A DNA stretch of 64,000 nt from Mayfieldus sp963781495. Its GTDB lineage: Bacteria; Actinomycetota; Thermoleophilia; Solirubrobacterales; 70-9. Location of the stretch: assembly GCA_963781495.1 (NCBI GenBank), contig CAWAFX010000002.1:868001-932000 (forward strand). The letters run 5' to 3'. Positions 15,495 through 24,126 of this stretch are shown here, one piece after another (position 1 is the stretch's first letter; the number at the start of each line of letters is the position of its first letter). The notes below the pieces were generated by a model, which saw only the letters and a list, made by a program, of their open reading frames with translations, searched no databases and had not been told where the DNA came from. Both the position numbers and the translations under genes were made by a program.

Positions 15495-17663
15495 ATGACG
15501 CAGCGGCAACGCAGGCGTCACCGTCGCAGCAGGAAGCGCTCGCGGCTGGCGGTGGCCCTGTTCGTGATCTTCTCGGTGATCGTCGTGGCGTTCCTCGCCG
15601 CCGCTTCGTGGGTGGTCGGGATCGCCGACGAGACCCCTTCCCTGGACAGCCTCAAGCCCGTCCACAAGGGCCAGAACTCGATCATCTACGCGGGCGACGG
15701 AAGCCGCCTCGGCTACATCCAGTCAGACCAGTCGCGCAAGGTCGTCGGGATCGACCGGATCCCGCACTCGCTGCAGTACGCGACGGTGGCGATCGAAGAC
15801 CAGCGCTTCTACCAGCACGGCGGCGTCGACCTCGAGGGCATCGCCCGTGCGGCGGTCAAGAACCTCGACGCCGGCAAGATCGAGCAGGGCGGCTCGACGA
15901 TCGACCAGCAGCTGGTCCGAAACCTCTATCTCTCCAATCACAAGCGCGACCTGCAGCGCAAGATCCAGGAGGCAAAGCTGGCCCAGGAGCTCGACGACGA
16001 GCACTCGAAGCGCTGGATCCTCGGCCACTACCTCAACACCGCCTCCTACGGGACGATCGACGGCCGCACGGCGGTCGGCGTCCAGGCCGCGGCGCAGACC
16101 TACTTCTCGAAGCCGGTCTGGAAGCTGACCCTCGAGCAGGCGGCGCTGCTCGCCGGCCTGCCGCAGGCGCCCTCCGAATACAACCCGTTCCTCAACCCGG
16201 TCGGGGCCAAGGAGCGCCGCAACGAGGTGCTGCAGAAGATGGCCAAGCTCGGCTACATCTCCCAGCAGCGCGCGATCGAGGGCTACCAGCGGCCGTTGCA
16301 GCTTCACCGTTCCAACGCCTACAGCAGCATCCGCGAGCCCTACTTCTTCGACTACGTCCAGAACCAGCTGATCTCCGACTACGGCGTCAACACCGTCCGC
16401 AAGGGCGGGCTGAAGATCTACACGACGCTGAGCCCGAAGCTGCAGGCCGCCGGGCGGCAGGCGATCGACGGCCAGCTGCCCTATACGACCGACCCAGCGT
16501 CGGCGGTGGTCTCGATCGATCCCCACAACGGCGACATCCTCGCGATGGCCTCCAGCGGCTCCTACAAGCACAACCAGTACAACCTCGCCGCCCAGGGACA
16601 CCGCCAGCCTGGCTCCTCTTTCAAGACCTTCGTCCTCACCGACGCGATCAACCGCGGCGTCAACCCATACAGCACCTACTACAACTCACACCACCTCGAG
16701 CTCGACCTGCCGAAGTACGGCCACTGGAGCGTCTCCACGGCTGAGAACAGCTACGCCGGCACGATCAGCCTCGCCCAGGCGACGGTGCTCTCGGACAACA
16801 CCGTCTTCGCCCAGCTCGACCTCGACATGGGCCCGAGCTCGGTGACCCAGATGGCGCACAAGATGGGCATCACCTCGCACCTGGATTCGATCCCCGCCGA
16901 GGGGATCGGTGGCCTGCGGATCGGCGTCTCGCCGCTGGAGATGGCCGACGCCTACGCGACCCTTGCCTCCGGCGGCATACATCACGCGCCGATCGCGATC
17001 CGCAAGGTGGTCTTCCCCGACGGGCACACCGACCACCCCGAGAAGCCCGACGCCAACCGCGTGATCTCGCCCGCGGTCGCCTACGAGGTGACCAAGATCC
17101 TGCACGAGAACGTCCTCGGCGGGACCGGGACCGCGGCGAACACCGGCTGTGGCGGCCAGGCCGGCAAGACCGGGACGACCGACAACTTCACCGATGCCTG
17201 GTTCGTCGGCTACCAGCCCAACCTGGCGACCTCGGTCTGGGTCGGATATCCGACCGCGACCACCTCGATGACCAGCGTGCACGGGATCACCGTCTTCGGC
17301 GGCACCTTCCCGGCTCAGATCTGGCACGACTTCTACATCGACGCAGGGGTGCCCTGCGAGGAGGTCACGCCCCCGACGACGCCGATCTCGTGGTCGCCGT
17401 TCTTCGGCCACTTCGCGGTCTCGTCCTCGACCGGCGGCTCCTCGCTCAACACCAAGCCCAACACCAGCGGCAAGAAGGGCTATGACCCATCGCTCTACGC
17501 TCCGGGCGCCGGCCAGAAGCCGGCCAAGGCGCCGAAGCCGACCCCGCCGCCGAAGCCGACCCCGCCGCCGAAGCCGCCGAAGCCGACGCCGGCACCCCCA
17601 CCGGCGCCGACGACCACGACGCCGGCCCCACCGCCACCCCCGACCGGTGGGGTTGGGCAGTAG
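15495..17663 (+). CDS. class A penicillin-binding protein (PBP1A-like glycosyltransferase/transpeptidase)
   Basis: The ATG at 15495 gives a 722-residue type II membrane protein: a basic N-terminus, one span (LAVALFVIFSVIVVAFLAAA), a GT51 glycosyltransferase domain (VAIEDQRFYQHGGVD with the catalytic Glu near residue 101, then GGSTIDQQLVRNLYLS), and a transpeptidase domain. The latter has the serine motif PGSSFKTF, the SxN motif SDN and the KTG motif GKTGTTDNF. It polymerises and crosslinks peptidoglycan. The tail is a low-complexity Pro/Lys/Thr linker (from about residue 675) that probably reaches into the wall. A TTG two codons upstream is a less likely start. Confidence 0.93.
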   Translation: MTQRQRRRHRRSRKRSRLAVALFVIFSVIVVAFLAAASWVVGIADETPSLDSLKPVHKGQNSIIYAGDGSRLGYIQSDQSRKVVGIDRIPHSLQYATVAIEDQRFYQHGGVDLEGIARAAVKNLDAGKIEQGGSTIDQQLVRNLYLSNHKRDLQRKIQEAKLAQELDDEHSKRWILGHYLNTASYGTIDGRTAVGVQAAAQTYFSKPVWKLTLEQAALLAGLPQAPSEYNPFLNPVGAKERRNEVLQKMAKLGYISQQRAIEGYQRPLQLHRSNAYSSIREPYFFDYVQNQLISDYGVNTVRKGGLKIYTTLSPKLQAAGRQAIDGQLPYTTDPASAVVSIDPHNGDILAMASSGSYKHNQYNLAAQGHRQPGSSFKTFVLTDAINRGVNPYSTYYNSHHLELDLPKYGHWSVSTAENSYAGTISLAQATVLSDNTVFAQLDLDMGPSSVTQMAHKMGITSHLDSIPAEGIGGLRIGVSPLEMADAYATLASGGIHHAPIAIRKVVFPDGHTDHPEKPDANRVISPAVAYEVTKILHENVLGGTGTAANTGCGGQAGKTGTTDNFTDAWFVGYQPNLATSVWVGYPTATTSMTSVHGITVFGGTFPAQIWHDFYIDAGVPCEEVTPPTTPISWSPFFGHFAVSSSTGGSSLNTKPNTSGKKGYDPSLYAPGAGQKPAKAPKPTPPPKPTPPPKPPKPTPAPPPAPTTTTPAPPPPPTGGVGQ

Positions 17664-17698
17664 TAATTCGAGGCCCCGAAACGAAGTGGAGCGGCAGT

Positions 17699-17732
17699 GG
17701 CATGTCAGGCGGCCGTAGGCCGCCGCAAGTGC
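17699..17732 (-). repeat. dispersed palindromic repeat, copy A
   Basis: Read on the minus strand this is GCACTTGCGG followed by CGGCCTACGGCCGCC and TGACATGCC. The core is a perfect 7-bp hairpin (GGCGGCC-GTA-GGCCGCC on the plus strand, 17708-17724). The flanks CACTTGCGG and CCTGACATGCC recur around hairpins at 21796 and 29580. Here it sits between two convergent genes and could also end transcription. Confidence 0.65.
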
Positions 17733-18830
17733 CTAGGTCTCGCGGGCGATCGCCTGCGACTCGGCCCGCATGTCTTCGGCGAGCTCGTGCCGGTTCTCGG
17801 TCCAATGCTCGTGGCGGCCGAGCACGGTGACGGCGCCGACGTAAAGGACCTCGATCACGGTCAGCACGGCGCGAACGGCGATCGCGATCACCGCGCCGAC
17901 CGCGAAGCTGTTGCTGGGCAGCGCCGCCTTCACGGCCCAGGCAAAGGCGGCGTCGCGAATCCCGAGCCCCGCCGGGGCGACCAGGGTGACGAGCGCGGCC
18001 ACGTAGCCGAAGGCCTGCGCCGATCCGACCGCCGCCAGCTCGCTCAACGGGATCTCGTGCACCGAGCGGGCGACGAAGAAGACCCCGACTCCGGCGACCG
18101 CCCAGGTCATCGCGTAGTAGAGGAGCATCGCCAGCACGCCCCAGAGCGGGATCGTCGCCGGCAGCGGGTCACGCCCGAAGGCGCCGAGGACCCGGTTGGA
18201 GAGCGGACCGAAGACGCGCGGGTGCAGGAGCACGATCGCCAGCGGCACCACGACGAGGATCCCCCAGCGCCAGGCGTGGCCCTGGAGGTCGGGGTGGTTG
18301 ATGATGAAGTAGCTGGCGACGCCGGTCGCCGAGGCGGCGGAGAGCGCCTGCTCGTAGACGATGCTGGCCAGGGTCAGCCGCCGCGGCACCCCCGAGCGCT
18401 CCGACAGGACCAGCCGCGCCAGCACGTAGAGGATGCTTCCGGGGACGTAGCGGGCGAGCAGCGGCTGGCCCCAGACGACCTGGGCGCGGACCGGGTTGAG
18501 GCGGTGGCCCAGCAGCCGCAGCAGCAGGTCCCAGCCGATGGCGCTGAGCACGTAGAAGGCGATCAGGACCCCGAACGCCGGCAGCAGCCAGATGAAATCG
18601 AAGCGGACCCCCTTGTCCTGCAGCTCGCCCCACTGCTGGGCGACCGTGAGGACGAGAAAGCCGAAGATCAGCACGCCGAGGCCGGCCTGAAGCGCGAGGC
18701 GCACCGCGCGACGCCGCGGCGGGCGCCTGCCGATCGTCGCTCCGGCCTCCCCGATTCGGTGCAGGAGTGGGGTCGGGCGGTCCAAGGTCCGGGGCGAGGA
18801 TAGTCGCGGCCGGGGCACAATGTCCGGCAT
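17733..18830 (-). CDS. lysylphosphatidylglycerol synthase/flippase-like membrane protein (UPF0104)
   Basis: The protein (up to 365 residues) has about eight membrane spans and the layout of the N-terminal flippase domain of MprF-like LPG synthases without the catalytic C-terminal domain. Conserved-looking stretches are RYVPGSILYVLARLVLSERS (about 160-179), ALVTLVAPAGLGIRDAAFAW (about 280-299) and a final span VRAVLTVIEVLYVGAVTVLG. Such proteins are thought to move lipids or lipid-linked sugars across the membrane. The ATG at 18830 overlaps the thiL start by 11 bases; GTG 18818 or TTG 18785 would avoid this, so the start is uncertain. Confidence 0.82.
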   Translation of the reverse strand: MPDIVPRPRLSSPRTLDRPTPLLHRIGEAGATIGRRPPRRRAVRLALQAGLGVLIFGFLVLTVAQQWGELQDKGVRFDFIWLLPAFGVLIAFYVLSAIGWDLLLRLLGHRLNPVRAQVVWGQPLLARYVPGSILYVLARLVLSERSGVPRRLTLASIVYEQALSAASATGVASYFIINHPDLQGHAWRWGILVVVPLAIVLLHPRVFGPLSNRVLGAFGRDPLPATIPLWGVLAMLLYYAMTWAVAGVGVFFVARSVHEIPLSELAAVGSAQAFGYVAALVTLVAPAGLGIRDAAFAWAVKAALPSNSFAVGAVIAIAVRAVLTVIEVLYVGAVTVLGRHEHWTENRHELAEDMRAESQAIARET

Positions 18831-19806
18831 CGGGGAATTCGAGCTCATAGCCGCCCTCCGCGAACGGCTGCAGGCGCCGTCGCCACCGCTGCTGCTCGGG
18901 GTCGGCGACGACGCCGCGGTCAGCCAGCCGGAGGGCGTCACCGCGACCTCGGTCGACGCAATCGTCGATGGGGTCCACTTCCGCCGCCCGGCGACGCCGC
19001 CCGAGGCGATCGGCCGCAAGGCGCTGGCGACCGCGCTCTCCGATCTGGCGGCGATGGGAGCCGCTGCGGGCGAGGCCTACGTCGTCCTCGGCGTCCCCCC
19101 CGACCTCGACCAGGAGGGCGCCCTGCAGTTGCTGTCGGGCGTCGAGCAGGTCGCGGCTCGCACCGGCACGGCGCTGGCCGGCGGCGACGTCAGCCGCTCG
19201 GCGGTGCTCTTCGTCGCCACGACCGTCGTCGGCCACGCCGCCGCCGCGGCCGAGCTCGTCACCCGCGGCGGCGCGCGTCCCGGAGACCTGGTCGCGGTGA
19301 CCGGCGAGCTCGGCGGGGCTGCGGCCGGCCTGCGGCTGCTCGAGGGTGAGGTGGCGGCCGGCCTGCCGCACGAGGTCTCCGACGCTCTGCGCTCGCGCCA
19401 GCTCGACCCCCAGCCGCGGCTGGACGAGGGCAGGGCGCTGGCAGCGGCCGGGGCGACGGCGATGATCGACGTCAGCGACGGGCTCGGCGCCGACGCTGGA
19501 CATCTGGCTGAGGAAAGCGGGCTGCGAATCGAGATCGACCTCGACCGGCTGCCGCTCGCGGCGGGGGTCCGCGAGATCGCCGCGGCGGCGGGAGTGGACC
19601 CGCTGGAGCTGGCCGCCGGCGAGGGCGAGGACTACGAGCTCCTGGCCTGCCTGCCCGAGGGCTCCGCCGATTCCGCCCGTGCGGCGGTCAAAGCCGCGGG
19701 GGGCACCCTCACCGTCATTGGGTGCTGCGTTCCCGGTGAAGGGGTGAAGCTCAGCTCTGCAAGCGGCCGCGAGCTCCCAGCAAGGGGCTACGACCAACTG
19801 TCCTGA
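18820..19806 (+). CDS. thiL: thiamine-monophosphate kinase
   Basis: The 328-residue enzyme has the canonical N-terminus MSGIGEFELIAALRERL, then LLLGVGDDAAVSQP (ATP/Mg loop, about residues 25-38), SVDAIVDGVHF (about 44-54), ALATALSDLAAMGA (about 68-81), TALAGGDVSRS and the C-terminal-lobe signatures AMIDVSDGLGADAGHLAEES and GEGEDYELLA. It phosphorylates TMP to thiamine diphosphate. It is divergent from the LPG-synthase-like gene with no room for separate promoters. Its last 56 bases overlap a small convergent gene. Confidence 0.95.
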   Translation: MSGIGEFELIAALRERLQAPSPPLLLGVGDDAAVSQPEGVTATSVDAIVDGVHFRRPATPPEAIGRKALATALSDLAAMGAAAGEAYVVLGVPPDLDQEGALQLLSGVEQVAARTGTALAGGDVSRSAVLFVATTVVGHAAAAAELVTRGGARPGDLVAVTGELGGAAAGLRLLEGEVAAGLPHEVSDALRSRQLDPQPRLDEGRALAAAGATAMIDVSDGLGADAGHLAEESGLRIEIDLDRLPLAAGVREIAAAAGVDPLELAAGEGEDYELLACLPEGSADSARAAVKAAGGTLTVIGCCVPGEGVKLSSASGRELPARGYDQLS

Positions 19807-19945
19807 CCCCCTCGCCCTCGCGGGCGAAGAAGGCGCGGACCCCCGGGCGCTCCAACATGGCCTCGGCGACCAGTGCCGGTTCCATCCTGTAGTGGCCGGT
19901 CTGGATAAGAGCTTTGAGCTGTCGGGGCGACATTCTCCGTGTCAT
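19751..19945 (-). CDS. small FlgM-like protein (64 aa)
   Basis: From ATG 19945 the protein begins MTRRMSPRQLKALIQTGHYR and continues MEPALVAEAMLER. A short helix, then Y-x-(V/M)-x-P/D-x-x-V-A-x-A-(L/M)-L is the end of the anti-sigma-28 FlgM family, where it contacts the sigma factor. No flagellar genes are in this window, so it may regulate another sigma factor or be a standalone FlgM relative. The C-terminal third (GRSPLLGARGRLQS) is antisense to the end of thiL and looks unlike the rest, so the functional part may stop before it. A second in-frame ATG lies four codons into the gene. Confidence 0.5.
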   Translation of the reverse strand: MTRRMSPRQLKALIQTGHYRMEPALVAEAMLERPGVRAFFAREGEGVRTVGRSPLLGARGRLQS

Positions 19946-20022
19946 TCCGTCTGCGAATTCCCTTCCGCTTGCCTACCGAGGGGACTATCGGCAAGGCCCC
20001 ATGGGGTCATAAGTTCTCGGTA

Positions 20023-21792
20023 CTAGAACTTGTGTCCAGGCACGGCGGTCGACGGCGGACCGCCGAGGGCTCCGGGCCCCGGATGGCGCCCGATCCGGGG
20101 CGCGATCGGGGGCCGGCTGGGGGCGTGCTGGCGGCCCCGTACCGCGAGTTCGGCGATCGCCAGAAGACAGCCGCCCAGCACGCACATCGCCAGCGCCTCC
20201 GCGAGACCGAAGTGACCGCCGGTGAACATCAGCAGCAGCTGCCAGGGCGCCTGCCAGCCGACCCCGAGGCTGGCACCGAGCCAGCCGACGGCGACCAGCG
20301 GCACCACGGTGCCGAGCACGAGCAGCGCGGCGACGAGCGGGACCCGCCCGCGCAGGTCCGGCAGCGCGGCCCCGAGCCAGAGGTGGGCGGTCGGGACCAG
20401 CAGCAGGGCGAGGAAGGGGTCGGCCAGCCAGACCACCGCGCAGGCGGCGAAGATCAGCAGGCCGATCGAGGGCGTCAACGCATCGTCGCCGCCCGCCGGT
20501 GGCCGCAGCCGCAGCATCACCACGACGCTGAGCACGAAGCCGGCCAGCAGGGCGACCAGCGCCACGGCCCCGCCGACCCCGAGCGAATGGCTCCGGGGAT
20601 CGAATGGGAAGGCGGGGTCGGGGATAAGCCCCAGCCTCGACATCAGCAGCGCGAGGACGAGCACGGCGAGGAACGGAAGCGCCGCCGCCAGCGTCCAGAG
20701 CAGGGTCCGCAGCACCGGCTCGTTGGCGCGCGACGCGGCGGCCAGGCCGTCGACGCAGATCAGCGCCACCGGAAGTAGCAGCGCCGCCGCCAGCAGCGCC
20801 AGCGCCCAGCCGGGGATCAGCTTTCCAGCCAGCGGCAGATAGGAGTCAGGGCCGTGCTCGAGCGGGCTCGGAAGCGCGTCGAGTGCGAAGACCAGTGAGA
20901 GGCCGGCGCGGCCGAAGCTGCCGAGGCGGGAGGCGTCCAGCGACCCCAGCCGGTCCTCGGAGGCAGGCAGCGGCGTGGCACCGGCGGACGAAAGGCCGAT
21001 CGCGTCCACTCCGCGATCGATCAGTACCGCCTGCTCGCCGAGCCCAGCCGGGATCGCGAGGTGAAAGAGGCTGGCGAAGGTCCCGAGCTTGAGTGGGTCG
21101 CCGCCGATCTCCGAGCCGACGGCCGCCTCGGCGCTCTCCAGCAGCTGGATCGAGGCGCTCTGGGGGCCCGCCGACCAGGGCACGACGAATGGCCGCCGGT
21201 CGAGCCCCGAGCCCGGCTGCGAGAGCACGACCACGGCCTCCGGGGGCGAATCGGAGAAGCTGGAGGCGAGCGCCTTGGCGCCCGCGGCGCCGGCCACCGA
21301 GCCGTCGGTTGAGACGAAGACCAGCGTCTTCCGGTGCCGGGCACCGTCGAAGGTGTCGGCGAGCTCCAGCAGCGCCCCGGTCGCGGCGCCGCTCGAAGCG
21401 GCGCAGGGGCCGCCGTCGCAGTCGCGCGGCGCGACGACGACGATGCGGCGATCGGAGAGGCCCGGCAGCACCAGGCTGATGTTGCGCATCGACACCTGGT
21501 TGCCGTCGAAGCCGGCGCTGAAGCGCTGCTCGGAGACCTGCCCGCCCTGCACGGCGCGGAATCGCTGGGCGACGAACCTCGCCGCCGCGTCGTCGCCCTT
21601 GCTGCCCGGCTGGCGATCGCGGGCGACCGAGATCAGCTGGCGGTCGAGCGCCGTTGCCCGGCCGCCGTCGAAGGCGTCGGGGGCGGCGTCGCTGCGCAGG
21701 GTCGGGGGCCGCGAGACGACTGAGAACATCAGCACGACTGCGGCGACCAGGGCCAGGAGCAGGCCCGCTCTGTAGAGGCGGAGCTCGAGCAT
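20023..21792 (-). CDS. multi-TM protein with a degenerate M28-like extracytoplasmic domain
   Basis: The 589-residue protein (ATG 21792) starts with a signal anchor (LLLALVAAVVLMFSVVSRPP), then an M28-like region (residues about 30-310): RQPGSKGDDAAARFVAQRFR, RNISLVLPGLSDRRIVVVAP and SGAATGALLELADTFDGARH align with aminopeptidase M28 folds. The expected zinc ligands are absent: where M28 enzymes read AHxD the sequence is APRDCDGG, and the NDxASG loop is ASSGAATG. The C-terminal half is about seven membrane spans. It is therefore probably a non-catalytic, substrate-binding or assembly protein. It could be co-transcribed with the FlgM-like gene. Confidence 0.65.
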   Translation of the reverse strand: MLELRLYRAGLLLALVAAVVLMFSVVSRPPTLRSDAAPDAFDGGRATALDRQLISVARDRQPGSKGDDAAARFVAQRFRAVQGGQVSEQRFSAGFDGNQVSMRNISLVLPGLSDRRIVVVAPRDCDGGPCAASSGAATGALLELADTFDGARHRKTLVFVSTDGSVAGAAGAKALASSFSDSPPEAVVVLSQPGSGLDRRPFVVPWSAGPQSASIQLLESAEAAVGSEIGGDPLKLGTFASLFHLAIPAGLGEQAVLIDRGVDAIGLSSAGATPLPASEDRLGSLDASRLGSFGRAGLSLVFALDALPSPLEHGPDSYLPLAGKLIPGWALALLAAALLLPVALICVDGLAAASRANEPVLRTLLWTLAAALPFLAVLVLALLMSRLGLIPDPAFPFDPRSHSLGVGGAVALVALLAGFVLSVVVMLRLRPPAGGDDALTPSIGLLIFAACAVVWLADPFLALLLVPTAHLWLGAALPDLRGRVPLVAALLVLGTVVPLVAVGWLGASLGVGWQAPWQLLLMFTGGHFGLAEALAMCVLGGCLLAIAELAVRGRQHAPSRPPIAPRIGRHPGPGALGGPPSTAVPGHKF

Positions 21793-21795
21793 CAA

Positions 21796-21820
21796 GCACT
21801 TGCGGCGGCTTCGCCGCCTG
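21796..21820 (+). repeat. dispersed palindromic repeat, copy B
   Basis: The sequence is GCACTTGCGGCGGC, TTC, GCCGCCTGAC. A perfect 6-bp hairpin (GGCGGC-TTC-GCCGCC, 21804-21818) is framed by the same CACTTGCGG and CCTGAC arms as copies A and C. It lies four bases upstream of the ATG of the divergent M28-like gene, not at a transcription end, so a terminator role is unlikely here. Confidence 0.65.
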
Positions 21821-21961
21821 ACCAGCCAGTGCCGCCCCACTTCTTTTCGCGGCCCATCACACCCAGCAGGGAAGCAAAAAGCGCCCGTCGGGCGCGGCCC
21901 GCCGTCCCCGCCTGGTCGCCGGCATTCCTGCCTCAGCGTGCTCCCGCTCTACCCTCTGTGC

Positions 21962-22666
21962 ATGCCCGATGGCTCGGCGCGAATCCTGCTCGTCGACGAC
22001 GAACAGTCGGTGCAGACACTGCTCACCTATCCGCTTCGCAGAGACGGATATGAGGTGATTGCGGCCCACGACGGGCAGGAGGCGCTGCGGCGTTTTGCCG
22101 AGCAGCGCTTCGATCTCGTCGTCCTCGACCTGATGCTGCCGAAGCTCGATGGGGTCGAGGTCTGCCGCCGGATGCGCTCCCGCAGCCAGGTGCCGATCAT
22201 CATGCTGACTGCGAAGGGCGACGAGATCGACAAGGTGGTCGGCCTCGAGATGGGGGCTGACGACTACATCACCAAGCCCTTCTCGATGCGTGAGTTCCGC
22301 AGCCGCGTCAAGGCGGCGCTGCGGCGCTCGCGGATGCCGGGGGCCCAGGAGGCGGTGGCGGAGCCGATCCGCAGCGGCGACCTGCACATCGACTTCGAGC
22401 GCCGCACCGTCACCGTCCGCGGCGAGCCGGTGCGGCTGACCTACGTCGAGTTCGAGATCCTCGCTGCCCTGTCCCGGGCGCCCGGGCGCGTGCTCTCGCG
22501 CGAGACCCTGCTCGAGCACGTCTGGGGAGACTCCGACTACCGCGACCCACGCACGGTCGACGTCCACATCCGCCATCTGCGGGAGAAGATCGAGACCGAG
22601 TCACGCAGCCCCGAGTTCCTGCTCACGGTGCGCGGGGTCGGATATCGCTTCCGCGAGGAGGCCTAG
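21962..22666 (+). CDS. OmpR/PhoB-family response regulator
   Basis: The 234-residue protein begins MPDGSARILLVDDEQSVQTL with the acidic pair, has the phosphoacceptor Asp in VVLDLMLPKLDG (about residue 55), the Thr switch in IIMLTAKG and Lys in YITKPFSMREF, followed by an OmpR-type winged helix with TYVEFEILAALSRAPGRVLS and VDVHIRHLREKIE. ATG 21962 is preferred because it opens the receiver domain directly. The stop overlaps the kinase start by one base, so the pair is translationally coupled. It heads the six-gene series of kinase, HtrA, IMPase-like, TreT and OtsA. Confidence 0.94.
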   Translation: MPDGSARILLVDDEQSVQTLLTYPLRRDGYEVIAAHDGQEALRRFAEQRFDLVVLDLMLPKLDGVEVCRRMRSRSQVPIIMLTAKGDEIDKVVGLEMGADDYITKPFSMREFRSRVKAALRRSRMPGAQEAVAEPIRSGDLHIDFERRTVTVRGEPVRLTYVEFEILAALSRAPGRVLSRETLLEHVWGDSDYRDPRTVDVHIRHLREKIETESRSPEFLLTVRGVGYRFREEA

Positions 22667-24126
22667 TGCAGCGCTTCAACACGGTTCGCAACCGGCTGCT
22701 GATGCTCTTCTTCGCGATCACCGCAGCGGCGATCGGCTTCGTCTATCTGTACGTCGTCCCCCAGCTTCAGTCGAGTCTCACCTCGGAGAAGCTCTCGCGC
22801 CTGGAGGACCGCAGCACCAAACAGAGTGGGCGCCTGCTGCGAGCGATGCACCAGGGCGCCTCCCAGCAGCAGCTGGAGGCCCTGCTCCGCCGCCTCGCGC
22901 AGACCACCGACTCACGGGTGACGCTGCTCGGGGTCCGAAATGCCGGCGCCGGTCCCGCCCCGACCTTCGTGATCAGCGACTCACAGCCGCAATCGGGCCC
23001 GGTCACCGCGCGCTATCGGATCGCAAGCGAGGCAGCGGACGGCCAGGCCCGTGGCGGCACCGAGGTGATCTCGGGCACCCGCAGCGCCGAGGTCGCGGTG
23101 CCGATCCCGGGCGCGCATCCGGTCTGGATCGCGGTCTTCTCGCAGTCGCTGGGCGAGGTCAGCGACAACGTCGCCCTGATCCGCCGCCAGATCCTGATCG
23201 CCGGCGCGATCGCGCTCGCCCTCTCGATGGCGGCAGGGTTTTGGGCGGCGCGGGCGCTCTCGCGTCGGCTCAGCCGCCTCGACCGCGCTGCGCAGCGGGT
23301 CGCGCGCGGCGACTTCGTTCCGATCCCGGTCGATTCCTCCGACGAGCTGGGCCAGCTGGCCCGCACCTTCAACGACATGCAGCGCCGCCTCGCCGAGCTC
23401 GACCAGGCCCGCAAGCAGTTCATCGCCAACGCCTCGCACGAGCTGCGCACGCCGATCTTCTCGCTCGGCGGATTCGTCGAGCTGCTCGACGAGGACGAGC
23501 CCGACCCCGAGGCGCGGGCCGAGTTCGTGCGCACGATGCGCGAGCAGATCACCCGCCTGACCAAGCTGACCACCGACCTGCTCGACCTCTCGAAGCTCGA
23601 CGCTGGTGCGATGGATCTGATGACCGGGAGCGTCGATCTGAACGAGCTTGCGCGCGAGGTCGCGCGCGAGTTCGGCCCCACCGCCGACCGCCACCACTCG
23701 CGGTTGGAGATCCGCACACCGGAGCGGCGCTCGCTTGCCGACGCCGACCCTGAACGGGTGCGCCAGATCATCCGTATCCTCCTCGACAACGCCCTCGGGC
23801 ACACCCCCGAGGGCGTCAAAGTGACCGTGACCACCACGCAGGACAGCCACAGCGCGGAGCTGATCGTCTCCGACGAGGGCGGCCCCGGCATCGGGGCCCG
23901 CTCCCAGGCACGGATCTTCGAGCGCTTCTACACCGGCGACTCGGCCAGCGGCTCGGGTCTCGGGCTTGCGATCGCGCGCGAGATCGCCGAGCGCATGCGA
24001 GGGCGCCTCAACGTCGTTTCCAGCCGCGGCTTCACCGCCTTCATCCTCGAGCTGCCGCTGGCCCGGTCGGCTCCTGCGCCGCCACCCCCGAAACCGGACG
24101 AGGCGCCGAGCGGGGCCACGGCGTGA
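22666..24126 (+). CDS. membrane sensor histidine kinase
   Basis: The 486-residue kinase starts at GTG 22666, inside the regulator stop. It has TM1 (LLMLFFAITAAAIGFVYLYV), an extracytoplasmic region of about 130 residues, TM2 (ILIAGAIALALSMAAGFWAA, about 178-197), a HAMP linker, HisKA with phosphoacceptor His in FIANASHELRTPIF (about 257), and an HATPase domain with LLDNALGHTPEG and GSGLGLAIAREIAERM. The periplasmic part shows no family that I recognise. The C-terminal tail is proline-rich. Its stop overlaps the htrA start (GTGA), so it probably senses envelope stress and controls the protease and genes behind it. Confidence 0.93.
   Translation: MQRFNTVRNRLLMLFFAITAAAIGFVYLYVVPQLQSSLTSEKLSRLEDRSTKQSGRLLRAMHQGASQQQLEALLRRLAQTTDSRVTLLGVRNAGAGPAPTFVISDSQPQSGPVTARYRIASEAADGQARGGTEVISGTRSAEVAVPIPGAHPVWIAVFSQSLGEVSDNVALIRRQILIAGAIALALSMAAGFWAARALSRRLSRLDRAAQRVARGDFVPIPVDSSDELGQLARTFNDMQRRLAELDQARKQFIANASHELRTPIFSLGGFVELLDEDEPDPEARAEFVRTMREQITRLTKLTTDLLDLSKLDAGAMDLMTGSVDLNELAREVAREFGPTADRHHSRLEIRTPERRSLADADPERVRQIIRILLDNALGHTPEGVKVTVTTTQDSHSAELIVSDEGGPGIGARSQARIFERFYTGDSASGSGLGLAIAREIAERMRGRLNVVSSRGFTAFILELPLARSAPAPPPPKPDEAPSGATA

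Noticed and set aside
17515..17640. Tandem DNA repeat or repeat element
   Set aside because: It is the Pro/Lys/Thr-rich wall linker of the penicillin-binding protein; low-complexity coding sequence explains it.
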